Of a stretch of 5,396 nt of DNA, positions 1 through 4,937 are shown one piece after another. A model generated the notes under the pieces. It saw only the letters and a list, made by a program, of their open reading frames with translations, was not told the DNA's origin and made no database searches. This stretch comes from Terriglobales bacterium (lineage in GTDB: Bacteria > Acidobacteriota > Terriglobia > Terriglobales > Acidobacteriaceae): the NCBI GenBank assembly GCA_019241735.1, contig JAFAWN010000029.1, forward strand, positions 1 through 5,396. Direction: 5' to 3'. The position numbers were made by a program, and so were the translations under genes. Each line of letters starts with the position of its first letter. Within the stretch, counting starts at the first letter, position 1.

Positions 1-295
1 AAAGTTCAGTGGTCCACCAGGCTTTGGGACCGTACTCGAGTTCTAACCAATAGGCGTGAAAGTTGTCGCCTCCGCGTTGTGTACCAAACGTCGAAAAGTA
101 CTCGACCTCCAAATTGCCCGGCTCCTCCAGGTAGTGGTCGTAGGTTACGATGTAGGCACTTTCCTGCGCCCTAGCTGTCGCTAGCAATACGCCAAATAAA
201 AAAACACAAGTAACAAAGATCGGAAGTGCGCCTGCCTGCCGAGATTTCGCGCAATAGCCTCCACGAATCGTACGAGCCTTGTTCTTCATTGCCAT
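1..295 (-). CDS. Exported hypothetical protein, probably envelope or beta-barrel-like (C-terminus cut by window edge)
   Basis: The reading frame is open from an ATG at 295-293 to the left edge and encodes about 98 residues. A second in-frame ATG lies two codons downstream at 289-287. Neither has a clear Shine-Dalgarno sequence, so the start is uncertain. The N-terminus has a long basic region, a hydrophobic core (LPIFVTCVFLFGVLLATA) and a likely signal peptidase site after ARA (about residue 43), followed by QESAYIVTYDHYLEEPGNLE. The mature part is rich in aromatic residues and alternates polar and hydrophobic positions (for example YWLELEYGPKAWW). That fits beta strands and perhaps an outer-membrane barrel, but too little is visible to prove it. 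I do not recognise a named family. It lies downstream of the 479-697 gene on the same strand, separated by about 180 bases, so a separate transcript is likely. Confidence 0.72.
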   Translation of the reverse strand, partial: MAMKNKARTIRGGYCAKSRQAGALPIFVTCVFLFGVLLATARAQESAYIVTYDHYLEEPGNLEVEYFSTFGTQRGGDNFHAYWLELEYGPKAWWTTEL

Positions 296-478
296 ATTTG
301 CTTTTGTAACCGGGTGCAACACAATAGCATTGAGCTGTGAACTTGCGACTACCTGAGTCAAGCGGCAATTCGCCAGTGTTGGTTTCACATCCGGCTGGGG
401 CGACTTGAAGTAAGAGGAAGCTGGCCCGCCTCTCGGCATTGGCGATAGGTTATCTGGAATAACTAGGTTGGCGTTTGT

Positions 479-697
479 TCAGGGACGCACGACGGCAAGG
501 CCCACGATTCGATCATTTATAGATTCCGCCAGCGTTTTTGCCTGTTGCAATGTGGTCCCACCCAGCAATTCGAATTCGAGGGTGGTGTTAGCGAGAAATG
601 GCACTGTCTGGTGGAAAAGTTCCACCCTGATGACTGGCTTTCCATCCTGTCCGGCCACAGCGACCAGGCGACAGGCTCCTCGCTCGTTATTTGCCAT
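479..697 (-). CDS. Small conserved-looking hypothetical protein, 72 aa
   Basis: This encodes a 72-residue protein with no signal peptide or membrane segment, so it is probably cytoplasmic. The start ATG at 697-695 is preceded by GAGGAAGAG (712-704) at good Shine-Dalgarno distance, which is the main evidence for it over the overlapping frames. The sequence reads like a folded domain. Two or three short beta strands (LVAVAGQDG, VIRVELFHQ, TLEFELLGG) are followed by an amphipathic helix (TLQQAKTLAESINDRI) and a final strand (VGLAVVRP), a beta-beta-beta-alpha-beta order. There are no catalytic motifs, and the single Cys is at residue 9. I do not recognise the family and assign no function. A terminator lies between it and the upstream gene at 860-1189, so it probably has its own promoter in 698-790, though no clear -35/-10 pair is visible there. 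Confidence 0.62.
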   Translation of the reverse strand: MANNERGACRLVAVAGQDGKPVIRVELFHQTVPFLANTTLEFELLGGTTLQQAKTLAESINDRIVGLAVVRP

Positions 698-794
698 AAG
701 ATGCTCTTCCTCACTGCAGCCCGGCTAAATCGAGCTCTAACCTTAAGTTTGTACCCACTTCGGCAGGTTTCCTCAGTCTGCTGTGGAACAAACT

Positions 795-828
795 AAAAGG
801 CAAGCCCCTCGGGATATTTTCGAGGGGC
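795..828 (-). terminator. Intrinsic terminator of the secreted Tyr/Arg-rich protein gene
   Basis: Bases 804-811 (gcccctcg) pair perfectly with 821-828 (cgaggggc), giving an 8-bp GC-rich stem with a 9-base loop. Read on the minus strand, the stem is followed by TTGCCTTTT, a modest U-rich tail. It lies about 30 bases after the stop codon of the gene at 860-1189 and before the next minus-strand gene. The plus strand has no T run after the hairpin. Confidence 0.72.
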
Positions 829-859
829 CTGAATAATCCAGTGTACTAGCGGGAACCCA

Positions 860-1189
860 TTAGCGCCTGAAGTAAGGGCGCTCGCCGCGATATTCGCGTT
901 CGCGATATTCCCGTTCGCGGTATTCGTGATCGCGAAAACCCTCCCGCCGGCCCCAGTACCGCCCCCGGTAGAAGCCACGATAAGCAAAGCCCGGCGCATA
1001 TCCATACGCATATGGGAGCGGGGCATAAGGCCGGCCGTAGGAATAAGCATACGGGTAAGGGCATGCGTGGGAGGCGTAGACCGGCGCGACCGCAACCCCG
1101 AACACTACCCCCGCATGAGCCGGCGTCGGATTTATTACCGCAAACACCAATCCCAACCCCAGTACAGATAACGCGATTTTCTTTAACAT
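860..1189 (-). CDS. Small secreted Tyr/Pro/Arg-rich protein with tandem EYRER repeats, 109 aa
   Basis: The ATG at 1189-1187 is chosen because AGGAGGT stands 5 bases upstream and because it places a clean Sec signal peptide at the N-terminus (MLKKIALSVLGLGLVFAVIN), with likely cleavage after PAHA at residue 26. Upstream in-frame ATGs at 1216 and 1204 would add residues before the signal and lack this site. The mature protein of about 83 residues is low in complexity. A Tyr/Ala/Pro/Gly-rich half (PYPYAYSYGRPYAPLPYAYG) is followed by an Arg/Tyr/Gly segment (RGFYRGRYWGRR) and a tail of EYRER repeats (residues 89-103). It is strongly basic and has a single Cys (residue 43). Similar short secreted YG/PY-rich proteins of unknown role are common in Acidobacteriota and Proteobacteria. 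A surface, matrix-binding or stress role is speculation. It is divergent from the ligase gene and ends in a terminator. Confidence 0.72.
   Translation of the reverse strand: MLKKIALSVLGLGLVFAVINPTPAHAGVVFGVAVAPVYASHACPYPYAYSYGRPYAPLPYAYGYAPGFAYRGFYRGRYWGRREGFRDHEYREREYREREYRGERPYFRR
881..925 (-). repeat. Three tandem 15-bp repeats coding EYRER / EYRER / EYRGE
   Basis: On the minus strand, 925-911 (GAATACCGCGAACGG), 910-896 (GAATATCGCGAACGC) and 895-881 (GAATATCGCGGCGAG) form in-frame 15-base units. Units 1 and 2 differ at two positions, and unit 3 has decayed in its last six bases. They extend the basic/acidic tail of the secreted protein and could vary in number by slippage without breaking the frame. 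Confidence 0.85.
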
Positions 1190-1194
1190 ATGCA

Positions 1195-1201
1195 ACCTCC
1201 T
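1195..1201 (-). promoter_or_regulatory. Strong Shine-Dalgarno AGGAGGT deciding the start at 1189
   Basis: The minus strand reads AGGAGGT, then TGCAT, then ATG. This near-perfect anti-16S match at 5-base spacing fixes the start of the secreted protein and argues against the longer in-frame starts upstream. Confidence 0.8.
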
Positions 1202-1371
1202 CATCTGTGAGTACAAACCCGCATGACTTAGGAATGTTGTTGGGTCGCGGCACGTAGGTAATCGAATCAGTGTTCATGCATTTAAAGCGTTTCTGGCATT
1301 TTCTAAACCGAGACTGCAGCCACGGTCACAACGCGTAACGTGCCGGCCTAACCCTGCATCCAATTCTGGCG

Positions 1372-2481
1372 ATGCCAACGTCCGTAAAAAAACAAGCAAA
1401 GACTCGCGGCGTAAAAGCCGGTGCAACGCCCGCCGATGACCTGATGCAGGCTTTCCCCTCGATCCGGTTGCCCATTCGTCCGCCTTATCCGCCCGCAGAG
1501 GCGAAGTCGGTTGCGAGGATTCCCAAAGAACCAGGCTGGCTCTACGAACCCAAGTGGGACGGCTTTCGCTGCCTCGCCTATCGACGCGATAAGAAAGTCT
1601 TATTACAGTCCAAGGCCGGGCAACCGCTAGGCCGCTACTTCCCGGAGTTGCTCGACGCGCTAGCTCAACTGGAACATTCGTGCTTTGTTTTGGACGGAGA
1701 AATCGTTATCAAGAGAGGCGATTCGCTATCGTTTGATGATCTGCTGATGCGGGTGCATCCTGCCGAATCGCGGATCCGGAGGTTATCCCTGGAAACTCCT
1801 GCCACTCTGATGTCCTTCGATCTCCTGGTCGACGAAGGCGGGGAAAATTTGACGCAACTCCCGCTCTCGGAAAGACGGTCTAAACTTGAGAAGTTTTTCC
1901 GATCTTTAAAAAGCGAAACGATCCTTCTTTCTTTAGCGTCCACCGAGGAAAAGCAGGCCGAGCGATGGATGCACGAACTTGGAAAAATGGGACTCGACGG
2001 CATCGTCGCCAAACAGCTCGATCAGCCTTACCATTCTGGCGAACGTACAGGGATGGTAAAAATCAAGCGCATTCGCGCAGCCGATTGTGTGGTCGGCGGT
2101 TTTCGCTACGCCGAGAAAGGAGGAGGAATCGGGTCGCTGTTGCTCGGCCTATACGACGAAGACGGTCTGCTAAACCACGTAGGCTTCACGTCTAGCTTCA
2201 CGAAGGAGCAGCGCAGGGAATTGACAAGTGTGGTCGAGCCCTTGGTCGCCGCACCAGGATTTACCGGCCGGGCCCCGGGCGGCCCCAGTCGCTGGAGCAC
2301 GAAACGAAGCAGCGAATGGAAACCGCTGCGGCCGGCTTTGGTGTGCGAAGTCAGTTACGACCACTTCTCGGCAGGTCGCTTCCGGCATGGGACCAGGTTT
2401 CTGCGCTGGCGTCCAGAGAAGAAACCGGCGCAGTGCACATTTGATCAGGTGGTTGCGGCCAAGAAGTCCGGAAAAATCTGA
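1372..2481 (+). CDS. ligC: ATP-dependent DNA ligase, LigC type, 369 aa
   Basis: This enzyme seals DNA nicks through a ligase-AMP intermediate made from ATP and acts in the cytoplasm. All core nucleotidyltransferase motifs are visible. Motif I is KWDGFR at 61-66, with K61 the predicted adenylated lysine. Motif III is LDGE at 107-110, IIIa SFDLL at 148-152, IV LDGIVAK at 208-214 and V MVKIKR at 228-233. The C-terminal OB-fold ends in motif VI, RFRHGTRFLRWRPEK (336-350). The length matches standalone mycobacterial LigC (about 360 aa), and segments such as HPAESRIR, GSLLLGLY and RWRP are typical of that branch. No polymerase or nuclease domain of LigD is fused. About 25 extra Lys-rich residues precede the domain. 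No Shine-Dalgarno sequence is visible before this ATG, and the next in-frame ATG (1444) is no better. In mycobacteria LigC is linked to backup base-excision repair. No ku or ligD is in view. Confidence 0.95.
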   Translation: MPTSVKKQAKTRGVKAGATPADDLMQAFPSIRLPIRPPYPPAEAKSVARIPKEPGWLYEPKWDGFRCLAYRRDKKVLLQSKAGQPLGRYFPELLDALAQLEHSCFVLDGEIVIKRGDSLSFDDLLMRVHPAESRIRRLSLETPATLMSFDLLVDEGGENLTQLPLSERRSKLEKFFRSLKSETILLSLASTEEKQAERWMHELGKMGLDGIVAKQLDQPYHSGERTGMVKIKRIRAADCVVGGFRYAEKGGGIGSLLLGLYDEDGLLNHVGFTSSFTKEQRRELTSVVEPLVAAPGFTGRAPGGPSRWSTKRSSEWKPLRPALVCEVSYDHFSAGRFRHGTRFLRWRPEKKPAQCTFDQVVAAKKSGKI

Positions 2482-2508
2482 GAGCTGGGCGCTAAAAGAA
2501 AACAGGGT

Positions 2509-2715
2509 CTAGGCTTTGGACTCGGGGTTCGGCGCTGGATTGTTGGGAGTGGTTTTCGGCTGCTCGCCACTCGCTTCCCGCATTCCATCCTTGAGGGCGC
2601 GGATTCCCTCGCCAATACCTTTTCCTAATTCGGGCAACTTCTTGGGGCCAAAAACCAGCAGTGCAATAAAGAAAATGACCAGCAAATGCATCGGTTGAAA
2701 AAGACCTTCAAACAT
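2509..2715 (-). CDS. tatA: Twin-arginine translocase subunit TatA/TatE, 68 aa
   Basis: This is the pore-forming small subunit of the Tat pathway, which exports folded proteins across the inner membrane. A short N-terminal stretch (MFEGLFQPMH) leads into one membrane helix (about residues 9-23, LLVIFFIALLVF). The family-defining hinge FGPKKLPELGKG (22-33), an amphipathic helix (GIGEGIRALKDGMREA) and a short polar Pro/Asn-rich tail follow. The length is typical of TatA/E and shorter than TatB. The ATG at 2715 is favoured by GGAGG five bases upstream. The GTG four codons earlier (2727) overlaps that site and is unlikely. The gene stands alone here: no tatB or tatC adjoins it, so it must work with subunits encoded elsewhere. 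It has a clear promoter at 2742-2770 and converges on the ligase gene with only 27 bases between the stops. Confidence 0.95.
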   Translation of the reverse strand: MFEGLFQPMHLLVIFFIALLVFGPKKLPELGKGIGEGIRALKDGMREASGEQPKTTPNNPAPNPESKA

Positions 2716-2720
2716 GCAAA

Positions 2721-2725
2721 CCTCC
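2721..2725 (-). promoter_or_regulatory. Shine-Dalgarno GGAGG for tatA
   Basis: The minus strand reads GTGGAGGTTTGCATG. GGAGG lies five bases before the ATG at 2715, deciding that start over the overlapping GTG at 2727. Confidence 0.8.
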
Positions 2726-2741
2726 ACTAACTTATCGATTA

Positions 2742-2770
2742 ACCATACTGCCGGCCGATCCTAGCGTCAA
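2742..2770 (-). promoter_or_regulatory. Sigma70-like promoter of tatA
   Basis: On the minus strand a -35 box TTGACG (2770-2765, 5 of 6 to consensus) is followed by exactly 17 bases and a -10 box TATGGT (2747-2742, 4 of 6). The predicted start near 2735 gives a leader of about 20 bases containing the tatA ribosome binding site. This is the best-formed promoter in the window, but it is unproven. Confidence 0.6.
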
Positions 2771-2873
2771 ATCCTCAGATGGCCCGCAACCTCTTATCAA
2801 TCTTCTAGCGCAGCCGCGATCGTATCAACCCCGAAAGCGTGGAATCTTGAACCCAAGGGGACAATGCTCCCTA

Positions 2874-2887
2874 TGCACTCTAGTGCA
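2874..2887. promoter_or_regulatory. Operator-like inverted repeat TGCACT-CT-AGTGCA
   Basis: A perfect 6-bp inverted repeat with a 2-base centre lies in the 255-base region between divergent tatA and the zinc-ribbon gene, about 85 bases before the start of the latter. It is too tight to form an RNA hairpin and has no T run, so a dimeric repressor site is the likelier reading. A 14-base dyad can arise by chance. No regulator gene is nearby. Confidence 0.3.
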
Positions 2888-2958
2888 GAGGCCAATACTC
2901 AATTTCCCCTAGAATGTGGATAGATAATCCTCCCATAACGCATTCAAGCTCGCCACCT

Positions 2959-2963
2959 GGAGG
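2959..2963 (+). promoter_or_regulatory. Shine-Dalgarno GGAGG deciding the start at 2971
   Basis: GGAGG is followed by seven bases and ATG. It supports translation from 2971 instead of the in-frame ATG at 2914, which has no such site and would add 19 residues. A GATAAT hexamer at 2923-2928, a possible -10 box, falls between the two and also fits the shorter form. Confidence 0.72.
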
Positions 2964-2970
2964 CAGCAGC

Positions 2971-3627
2971 ATGAGTTCGATAGGAACTTCGACGTTGGCT
3001 GAAAATAAGGTTGCGCCCAAGAATTCGAACTCCGGGCTAACCGAGGGACAGCCCAGCGATGCCAGCCGGTATCGGGATCCTTCGGCGCCCTGGCAGGCAG
3101 GTCCTAAACAGTCAGGATTTGGTCTTCCATGCGCGAAGTGCAAACTCTATTACCCTGCGAACCTGGCGGAGTGTCCCACCTGCAAAAGCACGGAGCGGGT
3201 TTCCCCAAATATTAAAGCCCCAGTTCCCGTCGTCCCGGTTGAGAATTTGCCTGACCCAGCAGCACTGGAAGAAGAGCGGGAACGGTTCTTGCGTGAGTTT
3301 CAAGCGCAAACTCTGGCTTCGCAGCTGCAGATCAATGCCACAACCAGCATGAACTGCACGAAAACGGAGAACCATCAAGGCGGGTTGGAACCTGCGACGG
3401 TTTGCCAAAGCTGCTATGACCACCTGCAAGAGCGCGTGGAGGCGTTAGAAGGGGCGCTGCATATAGATCTTACCGAAGCCGCGGAGATCGTCTATGACGC
3501 AGTGTGGGCAGACTCCACCGATTCCGGCAAAACTTATCTCAATGCGGCCCAGGCCCTGCTCAGCGAATTACGCAAACGTTCGGGATCGCCACAAGTATTC
3601 GGGCCATTACAACCAATGTTGCAGTAA
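2971..3627 (+). CDS. Hypothetical zinc-ribbon protein with a second Cys cluster, 218 aa
   Basis: I do not recognise a named family. The N-terminal 50 or so residues are Ser/Pro/Gly-rich and probably disordered. Next comes a compact zinc ribbon, CAKCKLYYPANLAECPTC, with Cys at 54, 57, 68 and 71. After a Pro/Val linker there is a charged helix that may form a coiled coil (about 96-119, ALEEERERFLREFQAQTL). A second Cys group follows (C129, C145 and C148 in CQSC, with H135 nearby) and could bind another metal. The C-terminal third is helical (HLQERVEALEGALHID, NAAQALLSELRKR). There is no signal peptide or membrane segment, so it is probably cytoplasmic. Zinc ribbons of this type usually bind nucleic acid or protein partners, which is only a family-level hint. 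It is divergent from tatA and convergent with the HEAT gene, 29 bases apart with no terminator visible. Confidence 0.8.
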   Translation: MSSIGTSTLAENKVAPKNSNSGLTEGQPSDASRYRDPSAPWQAGPKQSGFGLPCAKCKLYYPANLAECPTCKSTERVSPNIKAPVPVVPVENLPDPAALEEERERFLREFQAQTLASQLQINATTSMNCTKTENHQGGLEPATVCQSCYDHLQERVEALEGALHIDLTEAAEIVYDAVWADSTDSGKTYLNAAQALLSELRKRSGSPQVFGPLQPMLQ

Positions 3628-3656
3628 TCCATTTCAATCACAGCCGAAATTAACGG

Positions 3657-4496
3657 TTACTTGGCTTCGCGCGCTTCTTGCACTGCGCGCAGACGCAACA
3701 CAACCGCGGCCGCTGTGTACCGCACTTCTCTTCTTGAATCCTGCATGGAAGGCTCAATTTTTGGCAAGGCGGAGGGATCTTTCCGTTTTGCCAGCGCTTC
3801 GAGCGCCGCAACCCGCACCACCCAGCTTTTGTCGGAGATTGCCGCCACTAGGGCGGCTGCGCTCTTGGGATCAGTGTCGGCGGCCAGGACTGTTGCTGCC
3901 GCCGCGCGCATAGGCGAAGAGTCATCCCTGCGTATGTTGCGGAACGCCTCCCAACCGATTCCTGCGAAAGGCACGTAGCCTATCCCTTCGCTGAATCCGA
4001 GGCGCGCCATCTTTTTTGGATCACGCAAGGTTTCCATCTGCGACGCAATCAACCCTTTGCTGCTTTTTCGCTGCCCCGTAAGGACAGCGTAATAAACCTC
4101 GTATCCATACTCGTCCTGCATCAGATTCAGCGCATGAGAGGCCGCCAGTGCAACGGAGACGTCGGAATCGGAGAGGGCCTTTTTCAAATTGGGGATGGCG
4201 GCGGTGAAGTTCATCTGCCCCAAGGCAGTTGCTGCAGATGCCCGGACTTCAGCCCGGGTATCATCGAGTGCCTTAACCGCCAGGCTGGAAGCTTTCTGAT
4301 CCGCAGGCAGCAGACCCAGAACCCGGATTCCGATGACTCGGTCTTCAACTTTCTGTGACTGAGCCGCCGTCTCGAGGATACTCCATGCATCCGCATTGCT
4401 GCTGCTTTGGTCGAGGCAGTGGAGAGTTGCCGGCAAAAGAAATGCAAAGCCCAATGTCACCAACAGTATGACCTGGATGCGGGGAGTGGCGGACAT
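3657..4496 (-). CDS. Exported HEAT-repeat protein, 279 aa
   Basis: An N-terminal signal peptide (IQVILLVTLGFAFLLPATLH, residues 8-27) suggests export. The CLDQ that follows is not a canonical lipobox, so a lipoprotein is possible but not supported. The body has HEAT/armadillo-like helical repeats: about 37-64, 70-95 and 100-125, and after an insert 194-206, 210-237 and 241-270. Recurrent signatures include DTRAEVRASAATALG, DKSWVVRVAALEALAKR and DSRREVRYTAAAVVLRL. The insert (about 127-190) is not HEAT-like. It holds YEVYYAVLTG, a Lys-rich stretch and a glycine/aromatic segment, GIGYVPFAGIGWEAF. I believe this architecture recurs in Acidobacteriota, but cannot check it. HEAT solenoids are protein-binding scaffolds, so a periplasmic scaffold role is inferred. 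GAGG six bases before the ATG supports the start. Expression probably begins in 4497-4600, where a dyad lies. Confidence 0.88.
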   Translation of the reverse strand: MSATPRIQVILLVTLGFAFLLPATLHCLDQSSSNADAWSILETAAQSQKVEDRVIGIRVLGLLPADQKASSLAVKALDDTRAEVRASAATALGQMNFTAAIPNLKKALSDSDVSVALAASHALNLMQDEYGYEVYYAVLTGQRKSSKGLIASQMETLRDPKKMARLGFSEGIGYVPFAGIGWEAFRNIRRDDSSPMRAAAATVLAADTDPKSAAALVAAISDKSWVVRVAALEALAKRKDPSALPKIEPSMQDSRREVRYTAAAVVLRLRAVQEAREAK

Positions 4497-4554
4497 AGAG
4501 CACCTCTATTCTGGAAGAATGCTGAAATTTATTTCCGACGGCGCAGTGTAACTT

Positions 4555-4569
4555 ATTCTGCCGCAGAAT
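4555..4569. promoter_or_regulatory. Operator-like dyad ATTCTGC-C-GCAGAAT upstream of the HEAT gene
   Basis: A perfect 7-bp inverted repeat with a one-base centre lies about 60 bases before the HEAT gene start. On the minus strand it sits within a weak promoter-like arrangement, TTCGCA, 16 bases, AATAAG, overlapping the spacer and the possible -10. A repressor bound here could control the HEAT gene. The promoter match is poor and no regulator is identified. Confidence 0.35.
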
Positions 4570-4631
4570 TAGTTGCGAAGGCGCGAAGAAGGATGCATGG
4601 CGGGTCAAATATCCGGAGGTTAGATTAGGTA

Positions 4632-4770
4632 GCCCGAGTGGGCGGAAGGCATGGCACTGCGGTGCCATAGACTGAGAACGGGACCTGACATACTCTGTGG
4701 TTGAGCAGCACTTGGGGGAGGGCTGTTCGACTTACGTCCACGACTCTTTGAGTCTTGGACGTTTTGTTTT
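4632..4770 (+). ncRNA. Candidate small RNA, about 139 nt, with its own terminator
   Basis: Read on the plus strand, four hairpins follow in order. The first is GCCC/GGGC (4632-4635 with 4640-4643, tetraloop GAGT). The second is ATGGCAC/GTGCCAT (4651-4657 with 4662-4668, loop TGCG). The third is an 11-bp stem with three G-U pairs (4699-4709 with 4722-4732, 12-base loop rich in G). The fourth is a 12-bp terminator stem (4734-4762) followed by TTTGTTTT. No plus-strand gene precedes it for about 1 kb, so the terminator needs another transcript to end. A weak -10-like TAGATT (4621-4626) would start transcription close to the first hairpin, but no good -35 is visible. I do not recognise it as 6S, SRP, tmRNA or RNase P RNA. 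An alternative is a long leader of the gene at 4938. Confidence 0.4.
4734..4770 (+). terminator. Strong intrinsic terminator without an upstream plus-strand gene
   Basis: Bases 4734-4740 (acgtcca) pair with 4756-4762 (tggacgt) and 4742-4746 (gactc) with 4750-4754 (gagtc), with one C/T mismatch and a TTT loop. The stem is followed at once by TTTGTTTT. Only the plus-strand reading has a T tract, so the direction is clear. Confidence 0.82.
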
Positions 4771-4882
4771 GTGCGCAAGATTTTCCTACCCCCGCGCCTG
4801 GGAGGGACCAGCCCTCGGCCCGCTACTTCCAACCTACGTCCTATCTGCGTCACGCCTCGCCTAAAACCGCTTCCTCAGCAGG

Positions 4883-4888
4883 TATAAT
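4883..4888 (+). promoter_or_regulatory. Perfect -10 box TATAAT upstream of the LolA-like gene
   Basis: TATAAT matches the sigma70 -10 consensus fully. The predicted transcript start near 4895 leaves a leader of about 43 bases that includes the AGGAG site of the gene at 4938. No consensus -35 stands at 16-18 bases (the region near 4860 reads cctaaa), and there is no extended TGn motif, so an activator may be needed. Confidence 0.5.
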
Positions 4889-4937
4889 GATCGTCCTTAA
4901 TAGCAATCCAATTCCCAGGAATCTTAGGAGAAGACTA

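Larger units (their letters stand above)
4497..4937. other. 441-base intergenic region with a dyad, candidate small RNA, terminator and promoter
   Basis: This is the largest gap, between the divergently oriented HEAT gene and the LolA-like gene. I see no convincing protein gene: the open frames across it lack ribosome binding sites and have unnatural compositions. From left to right it holds the HEAT gene leader and a 15-bp dyad (4555-4569), clustered hairpins ending in a strong plus-strand terminator (4632-4770), a GC-rich stretch with only a weak 5-bp hairpin (gaggg/ccctc near 4802-4816) and no other visible feature (4771-4880), and a TATAAT box (4883-4888) before the right-hand gene. Confidence 0.7.

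Noticed and set aside
171..368. Minus-strand frame of 65 codons over the start of the left-edge gene
   Set aside because: It is a shadow frame. The alternative frame gives a clear signal peptide and a plausible mature protein, while this one gives neither.
449..463. Hairpin GTTAT/ATAAC just after the 479-697 gene as a possible terminator
   Set aside because: The stem has only 5 bp, mostly A-T, and no T run follows on the minus strand.
846..1277. Longer minus-strand frame overlapping the secreted Tyr-rich protein (143 codons)
   Set aside because: It is out of frame with the gene that has the strong AGGAGGT site, signal peptide and repeats, and its product is a Cys/Leu/Arg-rich shadow of that sequence.
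2482..2508. Search for a bidirectional terminator between the ligase and tatA stops
   Set aside because: The 27-base gap holds only a 3-bp AGC/GCT pairing and an A-rich run, which is not enough to call a terminator.
2914..2970. Upstream ATG (2914) as the start of the zinc-ribbon protein
   Set aside because: It has no ribosome binding site and gives an unlikely N-terminus, whereas the ATG at 2971 has GGAGG at seven bases.
4651..4668. Perfect 7-bp hairpin considered as an independent terminator
   Set aside because: No T tract follows on either strand. It is better read as part of the structured stretch that ends at 4770.
4632..4770. Assignment of the structured stretch to 6S, SRP, tmRNA or RNase P RNA
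   Set aside because: The conserved cores of SRP, tmRNA and RNase P RNA are not seen, and the arrangement of separate hairpins does not show the single long interrupted helix expected of 6S RNA.
4620..4853. Open frame on the minus strand in the 4497-4937 gap (77 codons)
   Set aside because: It has a poor start context and an Arg/Ser/Pro-rich composition typical of non-coding GC-rich DNA, and it runs antisense through the hairpins and terminator.
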